Shown piece after piece: positions 27,281 through 38,800 of a DNA stretch of 64,000 nt (position 1 is its first letter; each line of letters begins with the position of its first letter). The DNA comes from Thiomonas bhubaneswarensis. Its GTDB lineage: Bacteria; Pseudomonadota; Gammaproteobacteria; Burkholderiales; Burkholderiaceae_C. The translations under genes were made by a program, and so were the position numbers. The notes beneath the pieces are model-generated. The model saw nothing but the letters and a program-made list of their open reading frames with translations. It was not told the DNA's origin and did no database searches. Location of the stretch: NCBI RefSeq assembly GCF_001418255.1, contig NZ_LIPV01000007.1, forward strand, positions 124,001 to 188,000, given 5' to 3'.

Positions 27281-28234
27281 ATGAGCACCATCGAACAAGC
27301 CGTCAAACGTCTGGAAGAGCTGCGCACCGCAGGCGTGGACGTGCCCTGGACTCCCGCGCCGCCCACCGAAGCCACGGCACCCGCACCGTCGCCCTTTGTG
27401 TCCGGCGCACCCGCCGCCAGCCCAGCGGCAGCGCCCAGCGTGCACCCGCTGCCGCCCCAGCCCGCCAGTCCTGCGGCGCGCAGCGCCAAGCCGCAAGACA
27501 TGGGCACCCGCTCGAAGCAGGTCGAGATCGACCTCAGCCGGCTCGCGGCCCAAGGCTATATCGTGCCGCATGCCACGCGCTCTCTGCTGGTCGACGAGTT
27601 TCGCGTCATCAAGCGACCGCTGCTGGGCAACATCACCGGCGCAGCCTCGACCAAGATCGACCGGCCCAACCTCATCATGGTGACCAGTTCGCTGCCCGGC
27701 GAAGGCAAGACCTTCGTCGCGGCCAACCTCGCCATGAGCATCGCCGCCGAGCTCAATCACACCGTGCTGCTGGTCGACGCCGACCCCTCGCGCAGCACCC
27801 TGCTCGAACGTCTGGGCATCGCCCCCGCGCAGGGCCTGATCGACAAGCTGCTGCATCCCGAGCTCGACCTGTCCGACCTCATCCTCGCCACCAACGTGCC
27901 CAAGCTGGCCGTGCTGCCCGTGGGCACGCCCAGCGCCCAGGCCACCGAGCTGTTCGCCAGCGCCACCATGGACCTGCTGCTCGAAGAAATGGCCCATCGT
28001 TACCGCGACCGCGTCATCATCCTCGACGCGCCCCCGCTGCTGCCTTCCGCCGAAGCCCGCGCGCTGTCGCTGCATGCCGGCCAGATTCTGTTCGTCGTAC
28101 AGGCCGGGCGCACCCACCAGGGCACGGTACAGCAATCGCTCACCATGCTGCAGGACCACCCGATGGTCTACACCCTGCTCAACCAGAGCCGCGGACCGAA
28201 AGCGGGTTCGCCTTACGGCTACTACGCCTATTGA
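27281..28234 (+). CDS. BY-type tyrosine kinase (CpsD/TIGR03018-like)
   Basis: This 317-residue cytoplasmic kinase has a Pro/Ala-rich N-terminal segment (residues 25-70), Walker A SSLPGEGKT (about 136-144), Walker A' VLLVDADPS (about 165-173), Walker B VIILDAPP (about 245-252) and a C-terminal tyrosine cluster GYYAY for autophosphorylation. It regulates the chain-length protein encoded just upstream. It ends the export part of the locus; a 254-base gap follows, then the NRPS/PKS genes. Confidence 0.9.
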   Translation: MSTIEQAVKRLEELRTAGVDVPWTPAPPTEATAPAPSPFVSGAPAASPAAAPSVHPLPPQPASPAARSAKPQDMGTRSKQVEIDLSRLAAQGYIVPHATRSLLVDEFRVIKRPLLGNITGAASTKIDRPNLIMVTSSLPGEGKTFVAANLAMSIAAELNHTVLLVDADPSRSTLLERLGIAPAQGLIDKLLHPELDLSDLILATNVPKLAVLPVGTPSAQATELFASATMDLLLEEMAHRYRDRVIILDAPPLLPSAEARALSLHAGQILFVVQAGRTHQGTVQQSLTMLQDHPMVYTLLNQSRGPKAGSPYGYYAY

Positions 28235-28488
28235 ACCGCCCCCATGCCGCGCTGCGGCAGCCTGGACGGGGCCGAACCCAAGCGGCCTAACTGATGGCAT
28301 AGGTTTGCACCGTCATCTTTTCTGGCGAATTCGGTGAGAAATTCCCGGAAATCGCAACGGGATCGCCCCTCTCCCCTGCTTGAGGCCTAGTCAAACCGCC
28401 GCCGACGCTGTGCAATGCCCTCATGGCCGGAGGCTGCCGAACGGGGGGTTCGGACGAGTGCCGACCCAAGCCTTCGGTGGTGGCAGCC

Positions 28489-31400
28489 ATGCACAGTCCT
28501 ACAAACAGCAGCAGTGTCCAGTCCCGTCTCGGCGATTTCGCCCAGCTCGCGCCTGAAGCACATCGCACGCCTTATCGAGTCGAGCTTGAAGTGGGTCACG
28601 CATCGGCCCATCACCTGCTCGCGGCGGCCGCGATCACCCTGCAAAGGCTTTGCGGCCCCGATGCGCCGCTACGGGTGCTGGTGCGACCGGGTCAGTCGTT
28701 CCCGGTGGTGGCCGCGCCCGGCGAGACGGCTCAAGGCCTCATCGACCGCCTGCGCGAACATCTGGCTCATCCGCCCACTGAGACGCCTGACGATGCATCC
28801 ACCGATCTGATCTGGCTTTTCGACCCTACTCAGGCCAACGACGCCCCGGCGCTGCTCCCCGAAGCCCTGCTGCTCATTCATGACCCGCAGCGGCAAACCC
28901 TCGCTGTTCTCTCCTCCGGGTTTTATCCGGCGTCCTGGGCCGAATCGCTGTTGCGCGCGGTGCTCACCGTCGCCCGCGCCATCGAGCGCGATCCCATGCG
29001 GCCAGTCGAACAGTTCGATCTGGTCGATGCCGAACAGCGAGCCGCCCTTCTTGCGCTCAACCCGCCCAGGCGCCCCGCGCCGACCGCACTCAGCGTGCCT
29101 GCACGCTTTGGCAAGATATGCGCCCAGCACGGCGACGCTCCGGCGCTGCGCTGGCAAGATGGTCAGTGGAGCTACGCCCAGCTCGACGCCAAGGCGCGGG
29201 CCGTGGCGGCGACGTTGCAGGCGCATGGTGTGGCGCCAGGTGACGTGGTTGCGCTGTGTGTCGATCGCTCACCCGCTGCCATCGCCACGGTGCTCGGCAT
29301 ACTCATGCTTGGTGCCGCTTATCTGCCCATCGACCCGAAGTTTCCACCCGAGCGCGTGGCCTATATGGTGCGGGATGCGGCTGCCCGCCTCGCGCTCGTT
29401 CAGGCCGAGACGGCCGCGTTGTTTCCCGCCGGGCTCCAGACCCTCGACCTCCAGAACTTGTTGAACGACGCCGATGCGCCGCCCTTGCTCGACGAGGTGC
29501 CGTGCTCGCCAGAGGGGACGGCTTATGTGATGTACACCTCCGGCTCCACCGGAGAACCCAAGGGCATCGCCATTCCCCACCGCGCCATCCTGCGCCTGGT
29601 CGTCGATGCCACCTTCATGCCGCTCGACGCCTCGACCGTCATGCTGCACGCCGCGCCGCTGGGTTTCGACGCCTCCACGCTCGAAATCTGGGGCCCGCTG
29701 CTCAACGGCGGCTGCTGCGTGCTGCACGACGAGTCGATCCCCACCGGCCCCGGCATCGCCCGCAGCATCGCGCGCCACGGTGTGCGCAGCGCGTGGCTGA
29801 CCGCGGCGCTGTTCAACGCCATCGTCGATGACGACCCGCACTGGTTCCAGGGCCTCGATCATCTGCTCACCGGGGGCGAGGCCCTGTCGGTCGCCCACGT
29901 TCGTCGCGCGCTGCAGGCGCTGCCGCAAACCGCCCTGATCAACGGTTACGGCCCGACCGAGTGCACCACCTTCACGGCCACCTACCGTATTCCGCATGCG
30001 CTGCCCCCCGACGCCCTGGCCATTCCCATCGGCTACCCCATTCAGGACACGCAGGTGTTCGTCCGTTCAGGTACCACAGGCGCGCTGCTGCCGCGCGGCA
30101 TGGTGGGCGAGCTGTGCGTGGGCGGGCGGGGCGTGGCCAAGGGCTATCTGAACCGCCCCGAACTGAGCGCCGAGCGCTTCGTGGCCGACCCGCTCGACGC
30201 CGACGGCCTGCTCTACCGCACCGGCGATCTGGTGCGCTGGCGCGATGATGGCGCGCTCGACTACATCGGCCGCGCCGACGGACAGATCAAGATTCGCGGC
30301 TATCGCATCGAGCTGGGCGAGATCGAGGCCAAGCTGGCTGCACAGCCCGGCGTGCAGGCCTGCGCCGTCAACCTGCACCGCGACGCCGCGCTGGGTCCGC
30401 AACTCTTTGGTTATGTCGTGGCGCAAAGCGGCGCGGTGCTCGACCTCAGCGCCATGCGCAGCGCCCTGGCTGCGCTTCTGCCCGACTACATGGTGCCCGC
30501 CCACCTCATTGCCCTAGACCGCCTGCCCGTCACCCTCAACGGCAAGCTCGACCGCAAGGCCCTGCCCGCGCCGACGCGCATCTCCAAAACCGGCGCTGCC
30601 GTCTCCGATCCATCGGCAGGTCTGTCGCAGGAAGTGGCCGCGGTGTTCGCCGAGGTGCTCGGTCTGGATCACGTAGGCCCATCGGACAACTTCTTCACCC
30701 TCGGCGGCAATTCCCTGCTGGTGCTACGCGCCCTGACTGCGCTGCGCCAGCGCGGCCAGGGCCAGCTCAGCGTCGCCGCGTTTTTTGGCGACCCCACCCC
30801 GCGAGGCATCGCCGCGCAGATCGGCGGTCAGGTTGGCGTCGCCGCCAACCGCCTCACCGCCGCCCACCGCGCCGATCACAGGGCAGACGCCTTGCGCGAC
30901 GAGCCCATCGCCATCATCGGCATGGCCGGGCGCTTCCCCGGCGCGCCCAGCGTGGAGGATTTCTGGCGCATGCTCACCGAAGGCCGCGAAGGCATACGCT
31001 TTTTCCGCCCCGACGAGCTCGACCCGGCCATTCCCGCCGACTTGCGCGCCGATCCGGCCTATGTCGCGGCGCGCGGCGTGCTCGACGGCGTGGCCGATTT
31101 CGACGCTGCCTTCTTCGGCATCAGCCCGCTCGAAGCCGAGCTGATGGACCCGCAGCAGCGCGTGTTCCTCGAACTGTGCTGGGAGTGCATGGAGCGCGCA
31201 GGCCATGTGCCCGGCCAGACCGCCACGCCGGTGGGCGTGTTTGCCGGCATGTACAACGCCACCTACTTTCAGCGCCATGTCAGCGCCCATCCCGACAAGG
31301 TGCGGCGCCTGGGCGAGTTCCAGGTCATGCTCGCCAACGAGAAGGACTACATCGCCACCCGCACCGCCAACCGCCTCGACCTCACCGGCCCGGCGGTGAG

Positions 31401-34400
31401 CGTGCACACCGCCTGCTCCACCTCGCTGGTCGCCATCGGCCAGGCCGTGGACAGTCTGCGCAGCGGCCAGTGCGGCATGGCCCTGGCCGGTGGCGTCTCC
31501 ATCACCTGCCCGCCCGACAGCGGCTATCTCTACCAAGAGGGCGCGATGCTCTCGCCCGACGGCCACACCCGCACCTTCGACGCCAACGCGCAGGGCACGG
31601 TGTTTTCCGACGGCGCCGCCGTGGTGCTGCTCAAGCCTCTGGCCGATGCCCTGGCCGATGGCGACACCATCCACGCCCTGATCCGCAGCGTCGCCATCAA
31701 CAACGACGGCGGCGGCAAGGCCAGCTTCACCGCCCCCAGCGTGGACGGGCAGTCCGCCGTGGTGGCTGCGGCGCTGGCCGCCGCAGGCGTCGGCGCAGAG
31801 GCCATCGGCTACGTCGAGGCCCACGGCACCGCCACCCCGCTGGGCGACCCGGTGGAAATCGAGGCGCTCACCCGAGCCTACCGCCAGACCACCGCCCGCA
31901 CCCAGTTCTGCCGCATCGGCTCGGCCAAGAGCAATATCGGCCACACGGTCATCGCCGCCGGGGCCACCGGGGTGATCAAGATCGCGCTGGCGCTGCAAAC
32001 CGGCACCATCCCGCCCACCCTGCACTTCCACGCGCCCAACCCCAGGCTCGGGCTGGAGCAGACTCCCTTCATCGTCAACGCCGACCTTTCCCCCTGGCCG
32101 CGCGACGCGCAGCCGCGCCTGGCCGGGGTCAGCAGCTTCGGCGTCGGCGGCACCAACGCCCACGCCATTCTGGAAGAAGCGCCACTGCCTGCACCGAGCA
32201 CCCCTGCTCAAGGGCCGTTCATCCTGCGGCTTTCAGCGCGCAGCGCCAGCGCCCTTGCCGAGCGCGCCACCCAGCTTGCCGCCCATCTCGGCGCTCACCC
32301 CGACACCCCGCTGGGCGATGCCGCGTACACCCTGCGGGTCGGCCGCAAGGCCTTTGCCCATCGCCTCACCGTCGTAGCCGACGATGCCGCCGACGCCGTG
32401 CGCGCCCTCGGCGAAGCGCAGGCACCGTTGCGCGCGCAGCGCCAGGCACCGGCCACGCCCCCGCCCGTCGCCCTGCTGTTTCCGGGTCAGGGGGCGCAAT
32501 ATGCGGCCATGGGCAGCGGCCTTTACGACGCATTGCCCGAGTTCCGCGAAGCGCTCGATGCTGCCCTTGCCGCATTCGCCCCGCACACCGAGTACGACCT
32601 CAGAGCCCTGCTGTTCGGCAGCGATGCCACGGCGCTGCAACCCACCGCCGTCACCCAGCCCGCCACCTTCTGCGTCGAGTACGCCGTGGCGCAGTGGTGG
32701 CTTCAGCGCGGCCTGCAGCCCAGCGTGCTCATCGGCCACTCGGTCGGTGAATTCGTCGCCGCCGTGCTGGCCGGGGTGTTCTCGCTCGAAGACGCCGCCG
32801 CCCTGGTGGCCCTGCGCGGCCAGCTCATGCAGGCGCAGCCGCCGGGCGCCATGCTGTCGGTGCGGCTTGCGGCCAGCGCGCTCTCGCCCTATCTTGACGC
32901 CGATCTCGACCTCGCGGCAGAAAACGGCCCGCAGGCCAGCGTGGTGGCCGGGCCGTTCGACGCCATCGCCCGGCTGCTGACGCGGCTCGACGCCGAGGGC
33001 ATCGTCAACCGCCCGCTGCAGACCTCGCACGCCTTCCACTCCGCGATGATGGATGCGGCCCTGCCACCGTTCGAGGCAGCGGTACGGCAGGTTGCACTGC
33101 AAGCGCCACAGCGCACCATCATCTCCACCCGCACCGGCCTGGTGCTCAGCGCCGAGCAGGCCACCGACCCCGGTTACTGGGCCAGGCATCTGCGCGATAC
33201 CGTGCGCTTTTCCAGCGCAGTGCGCACGGCGCAGGCGCTGCATGCCGGGCTGGTCGGCGTCGAATGCGGGCCGCGCGGCAGCCTGAGCGCCTTGATGCGG
33301 CAACACGGCACCGCAGGTCAAAGCGCACCCATCGCCCTGCCCAGCCTGCACGACGCGGCTGCCAGCGAGCTGCGCCAACTCGCCAGCGCCGTGGGCCAGC
33401 TCTGGACGCTGGGTCACGACGTGCCCTGGTTCGACGCCGCAGAAAGGCGCCAGCGCATCCTCCTGCCCACCTACCCCTTCGAGCGCAAGCGCTACTGGCT
33501 GGATGCCGCCGTGGCGCCCCAGCCCGCCCTGCCCCAACCCACCGCATTGCAGCCCAACGCAGCACCTGCAAGCGCTGCAACCAGCACCCCGCCTGCCGCC
33601 TCCATCGTTGCCGCCTCTTCCATTTCCATTCCGACGACTGCCGCCATGACCCAAGCCGCCTCGCGCCTGCCTACGCTCATCGCCCGCCTCAACACCCTGT
33701 TCGAAGACAGCTCTGGCGTCGAGCTGGCCGACACCGACCCGACCGCCGCCTTCGTCGAACTCGGGCTCGATTCGCTCACCCTCACCCAGGCCGCGCTGCA
33801 GATCAAAAAAGACTTCGCCCTGCCCATCACCTTCCGCGACCTGATGGAACGGTACCGCAGCGTCGACGCCCTGGCGCGGCACATCGACAGCCAGCTTCCG
33901 CCCGAAGCGCCCCAAACCGCACCTCAGTCCACGCCCCAACCCGCAGCCCAGCCCGCCGTCGCGCCGCACGCCCCCCTCGCACCACCCGCAGGAGCCTTCG
34001 CCATGCCCCAGCCTGCCGCCTTCGTCCCGCAAGCCATGCCCGTCTCCCCGGCTGCGGCTGCGAACACCCCCTTCATGCAGCAGCTCATCGCCCAGCAGAT
34101 GCAACTGATGGCGCAGCAGCTCGCCCTTCTTGGCGGCTTGCCCAGCGGCGCACCCGGGGCATTCGCCCAGCCGGTCGTGGCCGATGCGCAGGCTGCACCG
34201 CAGGCGCAGCAAGCCGTCACGGTTGCTCCAGCCGCCCCGGCGGCGCCCGCGCCATCGCCAGAAGCGCCCGCCGCAGCCAGCGCCCCGCCCGCCGATGACG
34301 AAAGCCCCAACGCCAACGCCAAGTACGACGTGAAAAAGGCCTTCGGCGCCATCGCCCGCATCCACACCGCGCCCACCGGCGAACTCAGCGCCCGACAGCA

Positions 34401-35871
34401 GGCGCGGCTCGACGCCTTCATGCGCCGCTACATCGAGCGCACCAAGGCCTCCAAGGCTTACACCGTACGCCACCGCCCGCATCTGGCGGACCCGCGCGTG
34501 GTCAACGGCTTCCGCCCGCAGCTCAAGGAAATCATCTACCAGATCGTCATCGCCCGCTCCGCCGGTTGCCACATGTGGGATCTCGACGGCAACGAGTACG
34601 TCGACGCCCTCAGCGGCTTCGGCATGAGCCTGTTCGGCTGGCAACCGCCCTTCATCGTCGACGCCGTGCGCAAGCAGCTCGACGACGGCTACGACATCGG
34701 CCCCCAGCACCCGCTGGCGGGCGAAGTGGCCGAGCTCATCTGCGAGCTCACCGGCGCCGACCGCGCCGCGCTGTGCAACACCGGCTCGGAGGCCGTCATG
34801 GGCGCCGTGCGCGTGGCCCGCACCGTCACCGGCCGCAGCAAGATCGCCATTTTCGCCGGGGCCTATCACGGCATCTTCGACGAAGTCATCGTGCGCGGCA
34901 CCAAGAAGGGCCGCTCCATTCCCGCGGCGCCGGGCATCATGCCCAACACCTCGGAAAACGTCGTCGTGTTCGACTACGGCACCCCCGAAACCCTGGCCGC
35001 CCTCAAGGAACGCATGGACGAGTTCGCCGCCATCGTGGTCGAGCCGGTACAGAGCCGCCGCCCCGACTTCCAGCCGCGCGAATTCCTCCACGCCCTGCGC
35101 GACCTCACCGCGCAGGCCGGCACCCTGCTCATCTTCGACGAAGTGGTCACGGGCTTTCGCTCGCATCCCGGCGGCATCCAGGCGCTGTTCGACATCCGCG
35201 CCGATCTGGTGAGCTACGGCAAGGTCGTGGGCGGCGGCTTCCCCATCGGCGTCATCGCCGGCAAGCGCCAGTTCATGGACGCGCTCGACGGCGGCCAGTG
35301 GCAATACGGCGACGACTCCGTGCCCACCGTGGGCGTGACCTACTTTGCCGGCACCTTCGTGCGCCACCCCCTAGCCCTGGCCGCGGCCAAGGCCGTGCTC
35401 CTGCACCTCAAGGCCGCAGGCCCCGAACTGCAGCACACCCTCACCACCTCCACCGCCGCCATGGTGGACGAACTCAACGCCTACTGCCGCCAAGTGGGCG
35501 CCCCCATCGTTCTCAAATCGTTCTCCTCGGTGTGGAAAATCTTTTTCACCGAAGACCACCCCATGCAAGACCTGCTGTTTGCCATGATGCGCAGCCGCGG
35601 CGTGCACATCCTCGACAACTTCCCCTGCTTCCTCACCACCGCCCACACCCCGCAGGACATCGCCGTCATCAAGACCGCATTCAAGGAAGCCGTGGCCGAG
35701 TTGCAGGAAGCCGACTTCATTCCCCGCCACGCCGATGCGGCCCCCGCCGCCTTTGATGCCAGCCGCCCGCCCGTGCCCGGCGCGCGCATCGGCAAAGACC
35801 CCAGCGGCAACCCCGCCTGGTTCGTCCCCAACCCCGATCAACCCGGCAAGTATCTCCGCCTGGACGCATGA
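28489..35871 (+). CDS. Hybrid NRPS/PKS with aminotransferase: (C remnant)-A-T-KS-AT-T-AMT
   Basis: This is a 2460-residue megasynthase. Residues 1-190 resemble only the end of a condensation domain plus linker. The adenylation domain follows ([11 protein letters not shown] near 350; pocket code read as DALWLGGTFK, close to valine codes such as DAFWIGGTFK), then a carrier (Ser742 in GGNSLL), a ketosynthase with Cys976, His1112 and His1152, an acyltransferase (Ser1418 in GHSVGE; HAFH at 1514-1517 predicts malonyl-CoA), and a second carrier (Ser1762 in GLDSL). An Ala/Pro/Gln-rich linker leads to a glutamate-1-semialdehyde-type PLP aminotransferase (Lys2245 in SYGKVVGGG). All core residues are intact. 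Expected chemistry: activate a Val-like acid, extend by one malonate, convert the beta-keto group to an amine, as in iturin/mycosubtilin synthases. The ATG at 28489 starts within an open frame that extends 66 bases upstream. Confidence 0.88.
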   Translation: MHSPTNSSSVQSRLGDFAQLAPEAHRTPYRVELEVGHASAHHLLAAAAITLQRLCGPDAPLRVLVRPGQSFPVVAAPGETAQGLIDRLREHLAHPPTETPDDASTDLIWLFDPTQANDAPALLPEALLLIHDPQRQTLAVLSSGFYPASWAESLLRAVLTVARAIERDPMRPVEQFDLVDAEQRAALLALNPPRRPAPTALSVPARFGKICAQHGDAPALRWQDGQWSYAQLDAKARAVAATLQAHGVAPGDVVALCVDRSPAAIATVLGILMLGAAYLPIDPKFPPERVAYMVRDAAARLALVQAETAALFPAGLQTLDLQNLLNDADAPPLLDEVPCSPEGTAYVMYTSGSTGEPKGIAIPHRAILRLVVDATFMPLDASTVMLHAAPLGFDASTLEIWGPLLNGGCCVLHDESIPTGPGIARSIARHGVRSAWLTAALFNAIVDDDPHWFQGLDHLLTGGEALSVAHVRRALQALPQTALINGYGPTECTTFTATYRIPHALPPDALAIPIGYPIQDTQVFVRSGTTGALLPRGMVGELCVGGRGVAKGYLNRPELSAERFVADPLDADGLLYRTGDLVRWRDDGALDYIGRADGQIKIRGYRIELGEIEAKLAAQPGVQACAVNLHRDAALGPQLFGYVVAQSGAVLDLSAMRSALAALLPDYMVPAHLIALDRLPVTLNGKLDRKALPAPTRISKTGAAVSDPSAGLSQEVAAVFAEVLGLDHVGPSDNFFTLGGNSLLVLRALTALRQRGQGQLSVAAFFGDPTPRGIAAQIGGQVGVAANRLTAAHRADHRADALRDEPIAIIGMAGRFPGAPSVEDFWRMLTEGREGIRFFRPDELDPAIPADLRADPAYVAARGVLDGVADFDAAFFGISPLEAELMDPQQRVFLELCWECMERAGHVPGQTATPVGVFAGMYNATYFQRHVSAHPDKVRRLGEFQVMLANEKDYIATRTANRLDLTGPAVSVHTACSTSLVAIGQAVDSLRSGQCGMALAGGVSITCPPDSGYLYQEGAMLSPDGHTRTFDANAQGTVFSDGAAVVLLKPLADALADGDTIHALIRSVAINNDGGGKASFTAPSVDGQSAVVAAALAAAGVGAEAIGYVEAHGTATPLGDPVEIEALTRAYRQTTARTQFCRIGSAKSNIGHTVIAAGATGVIKIALALQTGTIPPTLHFHAPNPRLGLEQTPFIVNADLSPWPRDAQPRLAGVSSFGVGGTNAHAILEEAPLPAPSTPAQGPFILRLSARSASALAERATQLAAHLGAHPDTPLGDAAYTLRVGRKAFAHRLTVVADDAADAVRALGEAQAPLRAQRQAPATPPPVALLFPGQGAQYAAMGSGLYDALPEFREALDAALAAFAPHTEYDLRALLFGSDATALQPTAVTQPATFCVEYAVAQWWLQRGLQPSVLIGHSVGEFVAAVLAGVFSLEDAAALVALRGQLMQAQPPGAMLSVRLAASALSPYLDADLDLAAENGPQASVVAGPFDAIARLLTRLDAEGIVNRPLQTSHAFHSAMMDAALPPFEAAVRQVALQAPQRTIISTRTGLVLSAEQATDPGYWARHLRDTVRFSSAVRTAQALHAGLVGVECGPRGSLSALMRQHGTAGQSAPIALPSLHDAAASELRQLASAVGQLWTLGHDVPWFDAAERRQRILLPTYPFERKRYWLDAAVAPQPALPQPTALQPNAAPASAATSTPPAASIVAASSISIPTTAAMTQAASRLPTLIARLNTLFEDSSGVELADTDPTAAFVELGLDSLTLTQAALQIKKDFALPITFRDLMERYRSVDALARHIDSQLPPEAPQTAPQSTPQPAAQPAVAPHAPLAPPAGAFAMPQPAAFVPQAMPVSPAAAANTPFMQQLIAQQMQLMAQQLALLGGLPSGAPGAFAQPVVADAQAAPQAQQAVTVAPAAPAAPAPSPEAPAAASAPPADDESPNANAKYDVKKAFGAIARIHTAPTGELSARQQARLDAFMRRYIERTKASKAYTVRHRPHLADPRVVNGFRPQLKEIIYQIVIARSAGCHMWDLDGNEYVDALSGFGMSLFGWQPPFIVDAVRKQLDDGYDIGPQHPLAGEVAELICELTGADRAALCNTGSEAVMGAVRVARTVTGRSKIAIFAGAYHGIFDEVIVRGTKKGRSIPAAPGIMPNTSENVVVFDYGTPETLAALKERMDEFAAIVVEPVQSRRPDFQPREFLHALRDLTAQAGTLLIFDEVVTGFRSHPGGIQALFDIRADLVSYGKVVGGGFPIGVIAGKRQFMDALDGGQWQYGDDSVPTVGVTYFAGTFVRHPLALAAAKAVLLHLKAAGPELQHTLTTSTAAMVDELNAYCRQVGAPIVLKSFSSVWKIFFTEDHPMQDLLFAMMRSRGVHILDNFPCFLTTAHTPQDIAVIKTAFKEAVAELQEADFIPRHADAAPAAFDASRPPVPGARIGKDPSGNPAWFVPNPDQPGKYLRLDA

Positions 35872-38800
35872 TGAACGACCTCTCCCACGCCTCGTCCGCT
35901 ACAGCGGTCGACTATGACCCCTTCGCCGACGCCGCGCCCGTCGCCCGCGTGGTGCCCACCACCGAAGCCCAGCGCGAAATCTGGCTGGCCTGCCAGCTCG
36001 GCGGGGATGCCACGCTGGCGTACAACGAGTCGATCACCCTCCATCTTCATGGCGCCTTCGATCTGCAACCCCTCAGCGCCGCAGTGCGCAACCTGACCGA
36101 CAGACACGACGCTCTGCGCGCCACCTTGAGCGCCGATGGCCAGCAATTGCTCATCGCCGCGCATCTGGCGCTCGACATCCCCGTGGACGATCTGCGCGGG
36201 CTTGCGCCCGATCAGCGCGACGCCGCCCTGAGCCAGGCCGCAGCCCAGGCCGTTTCCACGCCCTTCGATCTGCAGCAAGGCCCGCTTTTCCGCGCCCGCC
36301 TGCTGCGGCTGGCCGACGATCACGTCGCCCTGCTGCTCAGCGCGCATCACATCGTCTGTGACGGCTGGTCGTTCGGCGTGCTGGTCAGCGAGATCGGCGC
36401 GCTCTACGCAGCCCAGCGGGGCGAAGCGCCAGAACCCGATGCGCCCGCCAGCTTCGCTTCCTTCGCCCAGGCGCTGGCCGAGCGGGAGGGCACAGAAGCC
36501 CATCGCGCCGACGAGGCCTACTGGCTCGGCCGATACGCCACCGTGCCCGCCGTGCTGGAACTGCCCTGCGACCACACCCGCCCGGCCACGCGCGTGTTCA
36601 GCTCCAGGCGCATCGATCATGTCCTGCCCGCAAACCTGGTCTCGGGCGTGCGCCAACTCGGGGCCAAATCCGGCGCCAGCCTGTTCTCGACCCTGCTCTG
36701 CACCTTCGGCGCCCTGCTGCAACGGCTCTCCGGCAATGACGACGTGGTGGTCGGCGTGCCCGCTGCGGGGCAAACCCTGCCGGGCTTCGAGACGGTCGTC
36801 GGCCACGGCGTCAACCTGCTGCCCCTGCGCCTCATGCCCGATGCCGCCGCGCCGCTGGCGCAGTCGCTGCCCGCGGTGCAATCGGCCGTACTCGATGCCT
36901 TCGAGCACCAGCACTACACCTTCGGCACCCTGTTGCAGAAGCTGCTGATCGAGCGCGACGCCTCGCGCGTGCCGCTCGCGCCGGTCATGTTCAACCTCGA
37001 TCAGGCCATCGACCTGCGCAGCTTCGGCGAACTGCGGGTGAACGTCTCGTCCAACCCGCGGCAGGCCGAGAATTTCGAGCTGTTCGTCAACGCCGTGCCT
37101 CTGCCCGATGGCGGCCTGCAGCTCGAATGCCAATATGCCGCCGCCCTGTTCGACGACATCACCGTGCGCCGCTGGCTGGCGAGCTATCAGACCTTGCTGA
37201 GCCGACTCTGCGCCGCGCCCGAGCAAGCCCTGGGCAGCATCGACATCGTCACCGAGGCCGACCGTCAGCAGCTCGCGCAACTCAACGCCACCGCGGTGCC
37301 GCTGCCCCCCGGCCTGATGCTGCACCAGCTCCTGCACGCCCAGGCCCTGCGCACGCCCGAGGCCACTGCGCAGATCGCAGGCGGCGTGCCGCAGTCCTAC
37401 GCCCAGCTCTGGGCGCAGGCCCATCGCATCGCCCATGCCTTGCGCGCACGCGGCGTGCAGCGCGGCAGCCGCGTGGGCCTGTGCCTGCCGCGCGACGCCG
37501 ACATGCTGCCCGCGTTGCTGGGCGTGCTCGTCGCGGGCGCGGGCTATGTGCCGCTCGACCCTAGCTTTCCAACGTCGCGGCTGGCCGACATGGCCGAAGA
37601 TGCCGAACTCGCCCTGCTCATCGCCAAATCCACCTCGGCCGAAGCCCTGCCCTGGCCGCGCGAGCAAAGCCTCTGGCTCGATGCCGACGCCGCCATCATC
37701 GCCGCCCAGCCCGACACCGCGCCACAGCCCGATGCCGAGCGCGACGCCACCCCCGAGTCACTGGCCTACATGATCTACACCTCGGGGTCCACCGGCAAAC
37801 CCAAGGGCGTCATGCTGCCGCACCGCGCCGTGGTGAACTTTCTGCTGGCCGTCACCCAAAGGCCCGGGCTCAAGGCTGGCGACATGCTCCTGGCCGTGAC
37901 CACGCTGTCGTTCGACATCGCCGTGCTCGAACTCCTGCTGCCGCTCGCCAACGGCGCCACCGTGTTGCTGGCCAGCCGCGAACAGGCCGCCGACGGCTTC
38001 GCCCTGCGCGACCTGCTCGAACGCCATCCAGTCACTGCACTGCAAGCCACCCCCAGCACCTGGCGCCTGCTGCTCAGTGCGGGTTGGTCAGGGAATCGAC
38101 AGCTCAAGGCCCTGGTGGGCGGCGAGCCCCTGCCCGCCGACCTCGCCGCGCAGCTGCTGCGCAGCAGCGGCGAAGTTTGGAATATGTACGGCCCGACGGA
38201 AACCACCGTGTGGTCCACCTGCTGGCGGGTCCAGGAAGACCCCGCAGGCATCGCCATCGGCACCCCCTTGGCCAATACCCAGGTCTGGGTGCTCGATCAG
38301 CGCGGACAGCTCTGCCCCATCGGCGTACCGGGTGAAATCCACATCGGCGGCGCCAGCGTCGCGCTCGGCTACTGGCGGCGCGAGACGCTGACCGCAGAGC
38401 GCTTCATCCCCGACGCCTTTTCCACCGAACCCGGCGCGCGCCTTTACCGCACCGGCGACCGTGGCCGCTGGCGTAACGACGGCCAGCTCGAACATCTCGG
38501 GCGGCTGGACTTCCAGGTCAAACTGCGCGGCTTTCGCATCGAGCTGGGCGACATCGAATCGCACCTGACGCAGCACCCCGACGTGGCCCAGGCCGTCGCC
38601 CTGGTGCGCGAAGACACCCCGGGCGACGCCCGCCTGGTCGCCTACGTCGTGCCGCCGCAGGGCCACACCGCCCCCACCGCCGCCGCGCTGCGCGCCCATC
38701 TGTCCGCCAGCCTGCCCGCCTACATGATGCCGCAGCATTTCGTCGCCCTCGACAAACTGCCCCTGCTGCCCAACGGCAAGATCGACCGCAAGCGTCTGCC

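Noticed and set aside
21121-28234. A full exosortase/PEP-CTERM system
   Set aside because: The export-type proteins are of that family, but no exosortase, no PEP-CTERM sorting signal and no FemAB or deacetylase gene is visible in the window.
28235-28488. A riboswitch ahead of the NRPS gene
   Set aside because: I looked for conserved riboswitch cores in this 254-base gap and saw none; short hairpins are expected by chance at this GC content.
32233-35367. A 1044-codon open frame on the minus strand within the NRPS/PKS gene
   Set aside because: It is the antisense of a high-GC gene whose sense product contains complete KS, AT, T and aminotransferase motifs; the antisense product is His/Gly-rich and has no domain.
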